The position numbers were made by a program, and so were the translations under genes. From assembly GCA_021521415.1 (NCBI GenBank), contig JAIQDT010003581.1, forward strand, positions 124,001-188,000: DNA of 64,000 nt. The letters are read 5' to 3'. A model generated the notes under the pieces. The model worked only from the letters and a program-made list of their open reading frames with translations. It ran no database searches and was not told the DNA's origin. How positions within the stretch are numbered: position 1 is the stretch's first letter; every line of letters starts with the position of its first letter. Source of the DNA: Bidens hawaiensis (taxonomy: Eukaryota > Streptophyta > Magnoliopsida > Asterales > Asteraceae). Below are positions 47,938 to 58,357 of this stretch, in pieces.

Positions 47938-48859
47938 ATCTGCACCAAACAAAACAAGTTAGACAGTGTGTAAGCAGCTCACAAGTTCGCTAAGTACCAC
48001 GAGCGAAGTTGTGATTAAACCTGTACAGGCGAACTTATAGGTGAGGCGAAGTTGGGAACAACTTCGCTTCAACTATAATTTCGTCTAAAAACTGTTAAGT
48101 AAAATGGCATAGGCGAAGTTGATGATAACTTCGCCGAATCACAACATCGCCACAGGCGAACTTGAGTTCAAGGCGAAGTTACGGATAACTTCGCCACTGG
48201 CGAACTTAAGCTCTTGGCGAAGTTGTGGATAACTTCGCCTAAACCTTAACTTCGCCTGAATCTGAAACGGCGACTGTTCAGATTCAAAGGGTTAGATCCG
48301 ATGTTTTCGGACCGATTTGACGATCCATCAGTGAATAACAGCATGGATTAATGATATTGAGACGTGAAGGACGTCCATGAACACGTAACACAAGGGTGAA
48401 AATCATGGTTTTGAAGATTCGATAACCCGAGGTCTCGAACCGGGTAAAACTATAACGAACGAGTAAGTATGTGAATGATATTTACCACACATACCGTCAA
48501 TGAGTACTAGAAACTGAAATCAAGGATCGAAAACGGAGTGTAAACTAGATCTCGGATAATAAGGTTTAGATATTATGTTCGCCGGAAACTTTCAATATTA
48601 CTGTTTACTGTTTCAAAAGCCTTATATAGGGCAGAGTTGGTTCAGGCGAAGTTACGCTTAACTTCGCCTAGGCGAAGTTAAGCACAACTTCGCCAAATTC
48701 AACAACTTCGCCCGTATTTTCAAATTCAGCCCTTTAAGTTTGAATAATCTTGCAGTTAACACTAGAAGTTCCCAGAAAGAGTTAAACAAAAATGATCATG
48801 TCCAAGTAACCAGTTTTTCAATAACACAACTACAAAAATAGAAAAACTTATAAAAATTT
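47938..48859 (-). repeat. Copia E pol-ORF3 spacer: GGCGAAGTT/AACTTCGCC inverted-repeat array
   Basis: Between 47980 and 48720 at least six perfect or near-perfect inverted pairs GGCGAAGTT...AACTTCGCC occur, each with a 6-nt centre (GATGAT, ACGGAT, GTGGAT, GGGAAC, ACGCTT, AAGCAC). Several single GGCGAACTT or AACTTCGCC units are also present. The array lies in the ~0.8 kb upstream of the third ORF on the minus strand, ending close to its acceptor-like site. No open frame of note. Confidence 0.85.
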
Positions 48860-49274
48860 TACGAAATAAGGGATCAAATTTCAGTCTAGTCAGGGACCAC
48901 TATGTTATAGAAAAGATCCCAACAGGAATCATACTAACTATGTGACTGTCACTTGGATCCGTGTTTAGCTGTATTATGACATAGAGAAACAGGTTGTAAG
49001 CATGTAAATAACTTAAATGATTTTCATTGTTTCTGTGATACAGATTAAGGTTCAGTTAAGCTCAAAATTTAAGTAGACAACAACTCAGAGATAATGATGT
49101 CTTCTATCTATTCTCAAAGCGTATTTGGCTATACCCAAGTCACCCCGAGTTGACTTTGACCCATAGTGTCTGATTAACTTGTATATACTCGTTGTCAGCT
49201 TCCCGTTCTCTTCTTACTCCAGACATGAGAAGTCTTGATTGTTATTATGTCTCATAAGTACTAAAAATATACAT

Positions 49275-49275
<1 letters not shown>

Positions 49276-49312
<37 letters not shown>

Positions 49313-49317
49313 AACAT
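49276..49317. repeat. Homopolymer T42 (sense A42) in copia E spacer
   Basis: This is an uninterrupted run of 42 T. A second run of 29 T lies at 50026-50054. Read in E's sense they are internal poly(A) tracts bracketing the conserved block. Exact lengths are uncertain because sequencers slip on such runs. Confidence 0.85.
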
Positions 49318-50021
49318 TCTTATTGACTTCGGAGTATTAAACTACTGCAAGTCCCGAATCTGGATCACTGCAGTGTCTTGAAATGCTTTCTTCACGGGAA
49401 TCAGATCACTCATGGGCTCGTGTATGACTGGGTAGTCGCTTTTCTGCCTATCATTCGGAAAGATATGTGTGAAGACATTCAAAACTCTTAAGGAGTTTCC
49501 ACGTAAATTCGAGTAGTTTAAGTTAGTATCACATACACTTTTACGCACCATAAAAATTACCACGACATACAATGACTGTTCTAAAGCCTTTTAAGCCTAA
49601 TAACTTCACTAGTTAAGAACACACAATCAGTATATATATCATTTTCCAAGGTTGGATCAATTTTCTGTTAAACACAGCAAAGAACTTCTTACGAAGTAGT
49701 AGACTTGAAAAGTAATTTCATTTCCCCTTAAAATTTTGATTTCAATCGCCCCGATCACGTCAAAGTCGTCAGGTAAACGGCTATCCTGAAGATCCAATAG
49801 ATCAACTGGACCGACCACATACAAGTATGTGTCCTTCTTACTATGTATGACCGACTAATTTTCAGCAACAGAAAGAAAACACACGTCATAACTGCCCCGA
49901 TCACTTTCAGTCTTCCGGTTAATGGCTATCCTCATTCTCTAAGTCGAAACGAGGACCAAAACATATCCGAGGATATGTCCATCAAACTGAGATAACCGAC
50001 TAATTTTAAGCAATAATGACA

Positions 50022-50025
<4 letters not shown>

Positions 50026-50054
<29 letters not shown>
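50026..50054. repeat. Homopolymer T29 (sense A29) downstream of copia E pol
   Basis: A run of 29 T starts about 20 bp from the pol stop codon. Copia D has only A/T-rich sequence with a short CA repeat here (about 60595-60650). Confidence 0.85.
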
Positions 50055-50058
<4 letters not shown>

Positions 50059-50074
50059 AAACACAAAGGCATGG

Positions 50075-53000
50075 TTACTCGGGATTGATCATCCCGTTCA
50101 GCTCAATTAGGTTTTGAAATCTGGATTTATCAAACGCTTTTGTAAACAAGTCAGCAAAATTTTCAAGTGTATCAACTTTTTCGATCTTGATCAGTTTCTT
50201 CTCAGCACAATCCCGTATGAAGTGATGACGAATGTCAATATGCTTAGTTTTACTGTGCTTCACGGGATTGTTAATTACTGAGATGGCGGCAGTGTTATCA
50301 ATTAAAATAGGAGTGAGTAAGAAATTCAGACCATAGTCGCGCAATTGTTGCTGAATCCACAAAACCTGAGAGCAGCAGTTGGATGCTGCCATGTATTCAG
50401 CTTCGCATGTTGAAATTGCAACTGATGTCTGTTTCTTGCACTGCCAGGAAACTAATCTTCCTCCAAGAAACTGACAGCCTCCTGTTGTTGACTTCCGACT
50501 CTGATTGCAACCCCCATAATCAGAATCTGTATAAGCCACCAGTTCAACGTCTCCTCCCTTTGGGTACCACAACCCTAGCTTCGGCTTGCCCTTGAGATAC
50601 CGTAGTATCCTCTTTGCACCTTTCAAATGAGATTCTTTCGGATTTGCCTGAAAACGTGCACAAAGACAAACAGCAAACATTATATCAGGCCTAGAAGCAG
50701 TTAAATACATTAATGAACCTATTATCGCCCGATACAGAGTTGGGTCCACATCTGCGTCACCATCTGATTCAGCACCCAATTTGTGATTGACGCAGATGGG
50801 AGTATCATATGGAGAGCTGTCCTCCATCTTGAATCTTTTCAGCACATCATGAACGTACTTCGTTTGATGAATGAACATCCCGTCCTTCTTCTGATCAACC
50901 TGCAATCCTAGAAAGAAAGTTAGTTCACCCATAGCACTCATCTCGAATCGTTTCTTCATGACAGCTTCAAAATCCTGACACATGGATACTCTTGATGCAG
51001 CAAAAATGATATCATCCACGTAGACTTGAACCAGTAGGAAGTCACATCCTTCTCTCTTCACAAACAACGTACTGTCAATCAATCCCCTTTCAAAACCATT
51101 TTCCAGCAAGTAGTCCGATAACGTTGAATACCAGGCACGAGGTGCCTGATGTAACCCATATAACGCCTTGCTCAACCTGTATACGTGATCAGGAAAGTCT
51201 GGGTCAGGAAAACCCGGAGGTTGCTCAACATACACAACCTCATCAACTTTCCCGTTTAGAAATGCGCTCTTCACATCCAACTGAAATACCTTCATCTTTT
51301 TAAATGCAGCATACGCCAAAAACAATCGAATCGCTTCTAACCGGGCAACAGGAGCGAATACCTCATTGTAATCAATACCCTCTTGCTGATTAAAACCTTT
51401 AACAACCAGCCTCGCCTTATTTCTCACGATAATTCCCTTATCATCTCTCTTACATTTGAACACCCATTTTGTGCCTATAGCGTGCACATTTCTTGGTTTT
51501 TCAACCAAGGTCCAAACTTCCATTTTCTCGAACTGAGCCAACTCTTCTTGCATGGCCTCGACCCACGAGCTGTCCTTTAAAGCCATTTGATAATTCTTTG
51601 GTTCAATTTGGCTTATAAAGCAGGAATACAAACATTCATTCATTATACCCGTTTCTTTTATGCTTGTATAAACACAGGTGTGCTCATTCAAGCTACTTCT
51701 GGTTTGTACACCGGAGGACACATCACCTATAATATTCTCCAATGGGTGATCTTTGTGAATTTTCGTGGTCGGAACAGCACCGACATGCAAATTATCTTCC
51801 AAATTTGAAGAGATCTCATCTATGGTTGTTTCTGGCTGAGAGTGAAAAGGATTAATAAATTCATCTTCAGTTGAGGCCGCAGGGGTATTGATAGGGTTTG
51901 ATGTGGAAGGTTGAGATTTCTCAAACGTCTGATGTTGCAATAGATTCTCTTCCTCATCAAATATCATCTTCGTCACAGCTCTTTCGTCTTCTTCAGAAAT
52001 TTCCAAATCAGGTACGTTAAACGACTTAAAAAGTTTAACATAGTCAAAAAGCTCAGCAGGTCCATTGCTTGGTTTTGGCGGTTGGTAACTAGTAATGTCG
52101 GTGTTACAAACCACCTCCACCTTGCAAGTCGACGTATTGAAGACCCATCTGTTGGGAGTCCCAACAACATAACCGACTAGGATTCCCTCATCGGCTACTT
52201 CACCAAATTTCGAATTAGTCTTCAAAATCGAACAAGGAGACCCAAATGGTTCAAGACCGCACAAGTTGGGCTTCCTTCCGTGCATAAGCTCGTAACAAGT
52301 TTTTCCAAGTCTCTTAACGGTTAGCACCCTATTCAGAACATAGCAGGCTGTAGCAACTGCTTCAGCCCAAAACATCACAGGGAGCTTCGAGTCTGCCAGC
52401 ATAGTTCTGGCTCCTTCAATTAACGTTCGGTTCTTCCTTTCAGCCACTCCATTCTGTTGTGGAGTATACGGAGCGCTGTATTGATGCTCAATTCCCTTCT
52501 GAAGACAGAAGATTTCCATTTCAAAGTTCTTGAACTCTGTCCCATTGTCGCTTCTGATGAATTTAACTGATTTACTCATGACGTTCTCAACTTTTGTAAT
52601 GAGATTCTTCACCATCTGAGTCGTCTCGTCTTTCGTTTTCAGAAAATATACCCACGAGTATCGCGAGTAGTCATCAGTTATCACCAAGCAGTAAGAGGTA
52701 CCACCTAGACTTTGTACATTCACGGGACCGAAGAGATCCATATGAAGTAGTTCTAGAGTACCGGCAATTGAGTTAATTTTCTTGGTGAGATGGGATTTCT
52801 TGTGTTGTTTTCCCTTCTTGCAGGCTATGCATTTGTCTTCAAAGTTAAAACTTTTTAAGGGAACGCCCATCACAAGCCCATTCTTGACAATGAAGTTCAT
52901 CTTCCGAAGATGAATATGTCCCATTCTCCTGTGCCACAATTCTGATTCTGATTCGCTTGCTTTTGTCATTAAACAAGATTCTCCGGTGGCCATTTCAGTA

Positions 53001-53422
53001 GACCTCATGTCCATCACATATGTATTCGTTTCACGTGGAGCTTTCATTACTATCCATTCGTCTGGTATTTGAAAACCAGGCTTCAATACGATCGCTTCAT
53101 TTTTCGTGAAATGGACAGTGTAATCTTTATCACAAATCTGCGACACACTCAGCAGATTATGCTTTAACTCCTCCACAAAGTTTACATTCTCAAGTGTCAT
53201 TCTCCCATTCGACACAGTTCCTCTACCGGTAATCCTTCCACCTCTTTCACCAGCAAAACTAACTCTTGCTCCCTGAACAGGTTTTAAATCTTGCAACAAG
53301 TGTTTGTTGCCCGTCATGTGCCTGGAACAGCCGCTATCTACAATCCAAAGATTGTTGGCAGCCCTGTTCAACTGTTCCTGCACAATAAAACAAAGAGTTA
53401 GAATCTTGGGACCCAAGACCAA
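50075..53422 (-). CDS. pol: Copia E pol: protease, integrase, reverse transcriptase, RNase H
   Basis: This is an intact frame of about 1,115 codons in Ty1/copia order. Protease: [11 protein letters not shown] (active Asp about 29). Integrase: zinc-binding [11 protein letters not shown] to [14 protein letters not shown] (about 163-211), then the catalytic core with Asp 229 (HMDLFGPV), Asp 292 (IRSDNGTEF) and Glu 328 ([11 protein letters not shown]). [13 protein letters not shown] at 653, [11 protein letters not shown], and catalytic YVDDIIF at 801. RNase [10 protein letters not shown] near 964 and [11 protein letters not shown] near 1006. The frame overlaps the end of gag by 25 bp, one base back (-1), and has no ATG at its start: codon 1 as drawn is TTG. 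A 3'-splice-like TTTTATTGTGCAG lies at 53378, so frameshifting or splicing is needed. Confidence 0.93.
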   Translation of the reverse strand: MVLGPKILTLCFIVQEQLNRAANNLWIVDSGCSRHMTGNKHLLQDLKPVQGARVSFAGERGGRITGRGTVSNGRMTLENVNFVEELKHNLLSVSQICDKDYTVHFTKNEAIVLKPGFQIPDEWIVMKAPRETNTYVMDMRSTEMATGESCLMTKASESESELWHRRMGHIHLRKMNFIVKNGLVMGVPLKSFNFEDKCIACKKGKQHKKSHLTKKINSIAGTLELLHMDLFGPVNVQSLGGTSYCLVITDDYSRYSWVYFLKTKDETTQMVKNLITKVENVMSKSVKFIRSDNGTEFKNFEMEIFCLQKGIEHQYSAPYTPQQNGVAERKNRTLIEGARTMLADSKLPVMFWAEAVATACYVLNRVLTVKRLGKTCYELMHGRKPNLCGLEPFGSPCSILKTNSKFGEVADEGILVGYVVGTPNRWVFNTSTCKVEVVCNTDITSYQPPKPSNGPAELFDYVKLFKSFNVPDLEISEEDERAVTKMIFDEEENLLQHQTFEKSQPSTSNPINTPAASTEDEFINPFHSQPETTIDEISSNLEDNLHVGAVPTTKIHKDHPLENIIGDVSSGVQTRSSLNEHTCVYTSIKETGIMNECLYSCFISQIEPKNYQMALKDSSWVEAMQEELAQFEKMEVWTLVEKPRNVHAIGTKWVFKCKRDDKGIIVRNKARLVVKGFNQQEGIDYNEVFAPVARLEAIRLFLAYAAFKKMKVFQLDVKSAFLNGKVDEVVYVEQPPGFPDPDFPDHVYRLSKALYGLHQAPRAWYSTLSDYLLENGFERGLIDSTLFVKREGCDFLLVQVYVDDIIFAASRVSMCQDFEAVMKKRFEMSAMGELTFFLGLQVDQKKDGMFIHQTKYVHDVLKRFKMEDSSPYDTPICVNHKLGAESDGDADVDPTLYRAIIGSLMYLTASRPDIMFAVCLCARFQANPKESHLKGAKRILRYLKGKPKLGLWYPKGGDVELVAYTDSDYGGCNQSRKSTTGGCQFLGGRLVSWQCKKQTSVAISTCEAEYMAASNCCSQVLWIQQQLRDYGLNFLLTPILIDNTAAISVINNPVKHSKTKHIDIRHHFIRDCAEKKLIKIEKVDTLENFADLFTKAFDKSRFQNLIELNGMINPE

Positions 53423-56022
53423 TTGGTCTTGGATCGATACGTCCCGTACCCTGGCTTTCTCAAGTTAGCATCAGGATAATTTCTGTAAGTCCTGTTAGGG
53501 AATCTCCCTGCAGATTGAGTGTAATGCCTTCCAAACCTTTGAGAATTGAAAGTGTTATATCTTGTGGTTTGGTTGTAAAACTGAGGTTTGTTTTTATGAA
53601 AACTTGAATTCGATACATTTTGGCATTTTTTAAAGTTTTCATTTTTAGCAGTAGCAAAATGACGCTTATACTCAGTTTTATTTTTCTTCACATCTCTAAA
53701 TCTCGGTTTCAAAGGGCAATCTGCAACTAGATGTCCTAACTTGTTACATCTAAAGCAACATCGACTCTCCATTTTCTTGTCAAATGTTGGTTTGGATGTA
53801 GAGGCAGTGTTACCAGCCGTTCGTCTCACATAAGGTGGGACGTACGGATTGAGTGGAGAACTCTTTTTAGAAACTTTATTTTTATCTCCATCGGTGGGTA
53901 AACCTACCTTCTCTTTTGTCTGACCAGATTCGGACAACTTATCCGAATCCGATGAGACAGGACTTGAAACAGAAATATTCACACTAGAAACAGGCGAACT
54001 CGTTTCGCCACAGCTAACACTTGGTTCTACACTTGTAATCTTGATAGGAGTTGTCTGAGGAACCTCGAAATCAACAGATTTCTGAACACTTGGATTATAA
54101 GTATAGTTGTGGTTAAAGGGTGGTGGAACTTCGTGATAACCGATTCCTCCCCTTTTTGCAGAGGTACCTTGATCACTCACGAGGTGATCAAGGATTGCCG
54201 AGGAATTCCTGAACTGCTCAAGTTTGCGGTTCAGTTCCACCACCTTTACCTGGTGGTCAGCAATCTGTTTATCCCGATCAGCAATCACTTTAGTTTTTTC
54301 CTCCAAAACTTCATAACTAAGATCAATTATTTCAATTTTCTCAGCAAGTTTAAGCTTTAAGCTTTGAATGTCTTTTTCACATGCTTTTATTTTAATTTTA
54401 TAACTTGTTTCTCTTGCTTTTGTAAAATGGTGATCTTCTTTAATAGTTTTAAAGTCAGCATCTAAACGGACGTACTGATCAGTCATAGTTGTTAGTTGCT
54501 CAGACAAATTTTCACAATTAGTACAAATATTCTTATTACTTACCTCGGAGCGAGTGTCCTTGTCATTTGCCATGAAAGCTGTTTCTTCTTCAGTAGCTTT
54601 CTCAGTTCCATCAACCTTCTCACATTCTTTAACTTCAGCCTCAGCCATGTTTGCTTGCTCACCAGAACCACTTGAATGCAGGTTCCAGTTGTACTCACCT
54701 GCTTCTCTGGTCAACATGGCGTTAATCTCTCTGTTAACTCCAGAATGTTGTGTAGGCCGACCTTGTCCTCGTTCAACCCTCTCATTTCTGCATTCCTTGG
54801 CAAAGTGCCCGTACTGTTGACAATTATAGCACCTTACCTTGGATTTGTCGAACCCGGGCCGACCACCAACAAACTTTCTCCCAGTTTTGTTCATAAACCG
54901 TTTCACACGCCTCACAATCATTGCCATTTGCCATTGCAAATCCATCTCCTCCAGATCATCAGCATCGATCTGGTCGTAATCCTCATCCAGTACAGCAGGG
55001 TCCACAATCTTCCCCTGAATGTAGTTTTCGTAGGAAGCAATAAATGATGCATAGACTGCAAACTGCTCTTCAGCAGATTTTACACTCATAGGCATCTTGG
55101 AATAATTATTGCTTGAGGCATTAGCAGAAAAACTACTTGTGGAAGCTTGAGGCTTTGAAGTACTTGATCCTCCAGCAACGAAACATACATCACCATTCGA
55201 GTTTACAGAAACGTTTCCTTCATGAGACGAGTCAGAACCTGACTCCCCTTTAGAGTAATAAGCAGCAGATTCAGGCCTCGAACTTGAGCCTGAGTTAACC
55301 TTTGCACCATACATACCAGGGTCTTGTATCTGATCTGTAGGTGTTTCTTTTCGAACCATATTAAGCTCATAAGTTCTGAGCTTGTTTACTGCCGTTTCAA
55401 GATCATAATTTGGAAAGTCTCTGTCTTCCCTCATAAGAACGGTGTACATTTCCCACTTCGGTGGGAGAGCATCGAGAAGCTTTTCAACGATCTCTTCTTC
55501 TCGGTAAGCAATCGAATAATTGCTAAGCTCTGTCATTAGATGATAGTATCTGGTGATAATATCATCCAGTGATTCGTTCTTCAAAAATTTGAAGACGGAG
55601 AACTGGGTCTTCAAAAGTTTTACCTTCGATGCACGGATACCCACATTCCCCTCGAATCTATTTTCAAGAGCATCCCAAAGCTCTCTTGCAGAAGTGTACT
55701 TTCGGAACGTATGGAGAACCTCTTGAGGAAGTGCCATTGTTATAGCTGCATGGGCCTTACTCTCAGCCTCATACATTTTCTTTTCTTCGTCCTCCATTTT
55801 GCTGTACTTCTTAACTACGTCACGGCCTTCGTATTGCATAGTTGGAGGGATATATCCATCCTGGATGCACACCCACATTTTGGCATCTTGGTATTTGATG
55901 TATTGGATGAATCTGTCCTTCCATGCCACGAAGTCAGTTCCTTTCATCAGCCTCGGGGCCTTAGTGGCAGACCCCGCTTCTACTTCCATCTTGACCAAAT
56001 CGGAGATGTTAATCGACGACAT
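53398..56022 (-). CDS. gag: Copia E gag, long form
   Basis: This is an intact frame of 874 codons starting at ATG 56022, about 20 bp after a 3'-splice-like TATTATTTTCAG. The N-terminal half is a UBN2/copia-type gag ([45 protein letters not shown]). A first CCHC knuckle [14 protein letters not shown] lies at about 398-411. A coiled coil of ~110 residues follows (about 510-625). A second knuckle [14 protein letters not shown] lies near 755, and the basic Asn/Arg-rich tail ends WSWVPRF. Two knuckles so far apart, separated by a coiled coil, make this gag much longer than the usual copia gag. It should assemble the particle and bind element RNA. Confidence 0.92.
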   Translation of the reverse strand: MSSINISDLVKMEVEAGSATKAPRLMKGTDFVAWKDRFIQYIKYQDAKMWVCIQDGYIPPTMQYEGRDVVKKYSKMEDEEKKMYEAESKAHAAITMALPQEVLHTFRKYTSARELWDALENRFEGNVGIRASKVKLLKTQFSVFKFLKNESLDDIITRYYHLMTELSNYSIAYREEEIVEKLLDALPPKWEMYTVLMREDRDFPNYDLETAVNKLRTYELNMVRKETPTDQIQDPGMYGAKVNSGSSSRPESAAYYSKGESGSDSSHEGNVSVNSNGDVCFVAGGSSTSKPQASTSSFSANASSNNYSKMPMSVKSAEEQFAVYASFIASYENYIQGKIVDPAVLDEDYDQIDADDLEEMDLQWQMAMIVRRVKRFMNKTGRKFVGGRPGFDKSKVRCYNCQQYGHFAKECRNERVERGQGRPTQHSGVNREINAMLTREAGEYNWNLHSSGSGEQANMAEAEVKECEKVDGTEKATEEETAFMANDKDTRSEVSNKNICTNCENLSEQLTTMTDQYVRLDADFKTIKEDHHFTKARETSYKIKIKACEKDIQSLKLKLAEKIEIIDLSYEVLEEKTKVIADRDKQIADHQVKVVELNRKLEQFRNSSAILDHLVSDQGTSAKRGGIGYHEVPPPFNHNYTYNPSVQKSVDFEVPQTTPIKITSVEPSVSCGETSSPVSSVNISVSSPVSSDSDKLSESGQTKEKVGLPTDGDKNKVSKKSSPLNPYVPPYVRRTAGNTASTSKPTFDKKMESRCCFRCNKLGHLVADCPLKPRFRDVKKNKTEYKRHFATAKNENFKKCQNVSNSSFHKNKPQFYNQTTRYNTFNSQRFGRHYTQSAGRFPNRTYRNYPDANLRKPGYGTYRSKTNWSWVPRF

Positions 56023-56568
56023 CCTTGCGAAAACCTGAAAAACCTGAAAATAATAAAAAAATATTAAAACAGCTCAGTAGGCGAAGTTAAGAATAACTTC
56101 GCTTGAAAGTTAACTTCGCTGAAAAGAGAACTTCGCTGAGCCTCAAATTCGCTTGACCTGGCGAAGTTAAAAATAACTTCGCTTAGAATGAGCGAACTTA
56201 GGGGTTAAGCGAACTTGGGTGGGAAGCGAAGTTGCGGATAACTTCGCTAAGGCGAACTTATGAGGTAAGCGAAGTTGTGGTTAACTTCGCTAATCCTTAT
56301 ATCTTCGCCGAAAACCCTAATTCCAGTGACGGCAACTTCGCCTGAAGAATGGTAACTTCGCCCGAAGAACGATAACTTCGCCCGATGAACAAGGAAACTG
56401 TTCAGATCTGTTTTCGTCGATCCAGCCGATTCCAATCAATGCAATGGCTTGAAAATGGCTGTCAAGCACGAGCAAAATACAATCCCAACAAAAACACGTC
56501 CCGCGAATAGGTCAAACGAGACGTTTTCTACACCCGCGTGAAATCCCGAACCTCACAATCGAGCCGAT
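56023..56568 (-). repeat. Copia E leader with GCGAAGTT/AACTTCGC array
   Basis: This is the 5' leader between the primer site and gag. From 56083 to 56390 it holds at least four inverted pairs GCGAAGTT...AACTTCGC with 6-nt centres (AAGAAT, AAAAAT, GCGGAT, GTGGTT), several single units, and three direct AACTTCGCC units about 20 bp apart. Two CAG acceptor-like sites (56044 and 56035) precede the gag ATG. No open frame is assigned. Confidence 0.85.
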
Positions 56569-56581
56569 GGCTCTGATACCA
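56569..56581 (-). other. Copia E primer-binding site
   Basis: On the minus strand TGGTATCAGAGCC lies 2 bp inside the 5' LTR. It matches initiator tRNA-Met exactly over these bases. Confidence 0.9.
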
Positions 56582-56583
56582 AT

Positions 56584-57011
56584 TGTAGGCTCCTGGACGG
56601 ATCGTACACGGGACGTCGCTAACAACGCAGGTGCGGAATCCCTGCGTGGGTAGATACGAGTGTAGAGTATGTAGAGATCGAACACGAAAGCAATAAACCA
56701 ACCACGTTATATTGATAACAAACACGTGACCCGAGGTCACAGTTACAGACTATGACACGAACACGTTCACTGAACAACTGAAAACAAAACCCTAAAACGA
56801 CCAACTACGTAAACTGTTCGCTGAACAGTATATAAACACGACAACTTCGCCACAGGCGAAGTTGTCAATAACTTCGCTGATTCAACAAGTTCGCCATAGC
56901 GAACTTGTTGACAACTTCGCGTTTTACATAAATAATCATAATCAAAACATAATTACATTACAGACTCGATTACAAATGCTAGACTATGAACTACTGACAC
57001 ATGTACCAACA
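56584..57011 (-). mobile_element. Copia E 5' LTR
   Basis: This 428-bp LTR appears identical to the 3' LTR at 44655-45082, so insertion was recent. AGCGT follows at 57012-57016, matching 40296-40300 and 44650-44654. In sense order it has the inverted repeats (56883-56910 and 56840-56866), a TATA-like TTTATATAC, then a CGCAGG/CCTGCG hairpin close to the LTR end. Confidence 0.93.
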
Positions 57012-57016
57012 AGCGT

Positions 57017-57416
57017 AATGCTCTTTATAACGTAAGAAATGAGGATAAGTAAGTAAGGATAAAAATATGAAAGTATGAATGAAAGTATGTACGTATGTAT
57101 GTATTGTATGATGTATGATTAACTAGAACTCACTCAGCGTAGCTAACTTTTTGTATGCACGCAGGTGAGTAGGATGAAGCAGCTCGCTTGAGGGGGAACG
57201 TGGCATTGAATAAGAGGCTGGCATCAGAAGACCCAAGATGTTTAATAGTTTATGTTTTAAACACAATATGTTTATTAAGACAAGTTATGGATTAATATGT
57301 ATGATTTATGAAAGTTTTTATATTCCACGTATGTTTTTGTTAACTCTGATTATTAGTACTATGTTGATGAGTAAATTCAACGCCCAAATGTGGGGCACCG
57401 GTAACGGGGACTTACA
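57017..57416 (+). mobile_element. Gypsy solo LTR, right part
   Basis: It continues from 40300 after the AGCGT duplication: AATGCTCTTTATAACG, the acceptor-like TATGCACGCAG/GTGAG ending at 57164, and the LTR end GGGGACTTACA. TTGTG at 57417-57421 closes the solo LTR's target duplication, and copia D's third ORF resumes directly. Confidence 0.88.
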
Positions 57417-58357
57417 TTGTGTTTTCAGTAATCAGTACGTCTGGTCTTGGATCGTTCTTTCTCCTTTTACGTGGAATAAGATCAGCGTCTGATTCTTCTG
57501 GAGTATCTTCATCTTGAGTTTCAGCAGCTGCTTGAGGAGGCTTCAAAGCAGTTGACTGAAGTAACTCCTTGAACTTCTCAAACTCCTTTAATTGCTCAGC
57601 AGAAGGATCAGTTTCTGTTTCATGGTGTTCCATCTCATCGTCATCTGAAATGACCTCAAACGTGGCAGTACGCCCCTGAACCGACATCACATGCTCCTTA
57701 GCAACCTGAGCACTGACAGACATAGTCTCACTTTCAGAAAACTTGCCGAACTTAACTAACTAGTGAAGGCCTTGATAAACAACCTTTGACCCCTTCCTTA
57801 ACTGTTTCATCAATCCAAAAGAGTTGGGTCCCATTGACTTCATATCCAGCGTCTCAACAGACTTAACAAGATCAGTGTAGTGTGAATCGAAGATCATCTG
57901 TAAGAACCGAGGATACATAAGGAACATATCCTTCTTCATTCCCTTTAAGTTGCTCATCATCTCATCGAACACAAATTTGGAATAATTGTAGTTCCAGTCC
58001 ATGATCAGAGAAACTACCGCCGACATCTGAATGCGGGTAATCTCATCAGATCCTCCTTTTCGTCCCGACACGCAAGTAAAGAACGTGTGTATCAAAAACC
58101 TCCAGTAAGGATGAAAAACCTTCTTGATAGCAGGAGGATAGGATTCCTCGTAACCCATCCTGACTAGAACTTCCGTAACAGCATTAGTCGGATATTTCGT
58201 TGAATATGACAGGAGTTTCTCGTAAAGCGTGAGAATTCCAGCAAGTATTGAGACTGACGATCATGGACTTAAACTCCTTGTGTGTCAAAGGTGGATCAAA
58301 CAAATATCCCGCTATGTTGTGAGTATCAACGAACTTCAGTGGTGCTTGATCAACCAT
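57417..58357 (-). pseudogene. Copia D third ORF, N-terminal half, decayed
   Basis: The start is ATG 58357, with a 3'-splice-like CCTCGTTTGTAG ending at 58363. The frame stops after about 55 codons (near ISD) and resumes shifted at 57760-58158. That part aligns by eye with E's N-terminal domain (RFLIHTFFTCVSGRKGG and MYPRFLQMIFD against RFLMHVLIVCMSGRKAG and MYPRFLQMILN). A further frame, 57412-57723, holds an acidic stretch and a nuclear-signal-like PRKRRKNDPRP. The gene is then cut by the solo LTR and continues at 38577. Function is unknown. Confidence 0.78.

Larger units (their letters stand above)
48860..50074 (-). ncRNA. Copia E conserved non-coding block in pol-ORF3 spacer
   Basis: This block resembles copia D at 59395-60600 over ~1.2 kb. 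Shared phrases include TATTATGACATA, TTCTCAAAGCGTATTTG, GGCTCGTGTATGACTGGGTA and CATTTTCCAAGGTTGGATCA. It ends in two ~150-bp units (49750-49890, 49893-50020), each with GGCTATCC and a stem-loop (ACATA/TATGT at 49817-49830; ACATATC/GATATGT at 49961-49978). On the sense strand it includes A42 and A29 tracts. A 76-codon frame at 49342-49572 is interrupted in D. Calling it a structured RNA is inference. Confidence 0.45.

Noticed and set aside
49342..49572. A 76-codon frame in copia E's spacer as a small conserved gene
   Set aside because: The corresponding part of copia D is similar in sequence but has a stop, and start and end are not shared. Nucleotide conservation explains it better.
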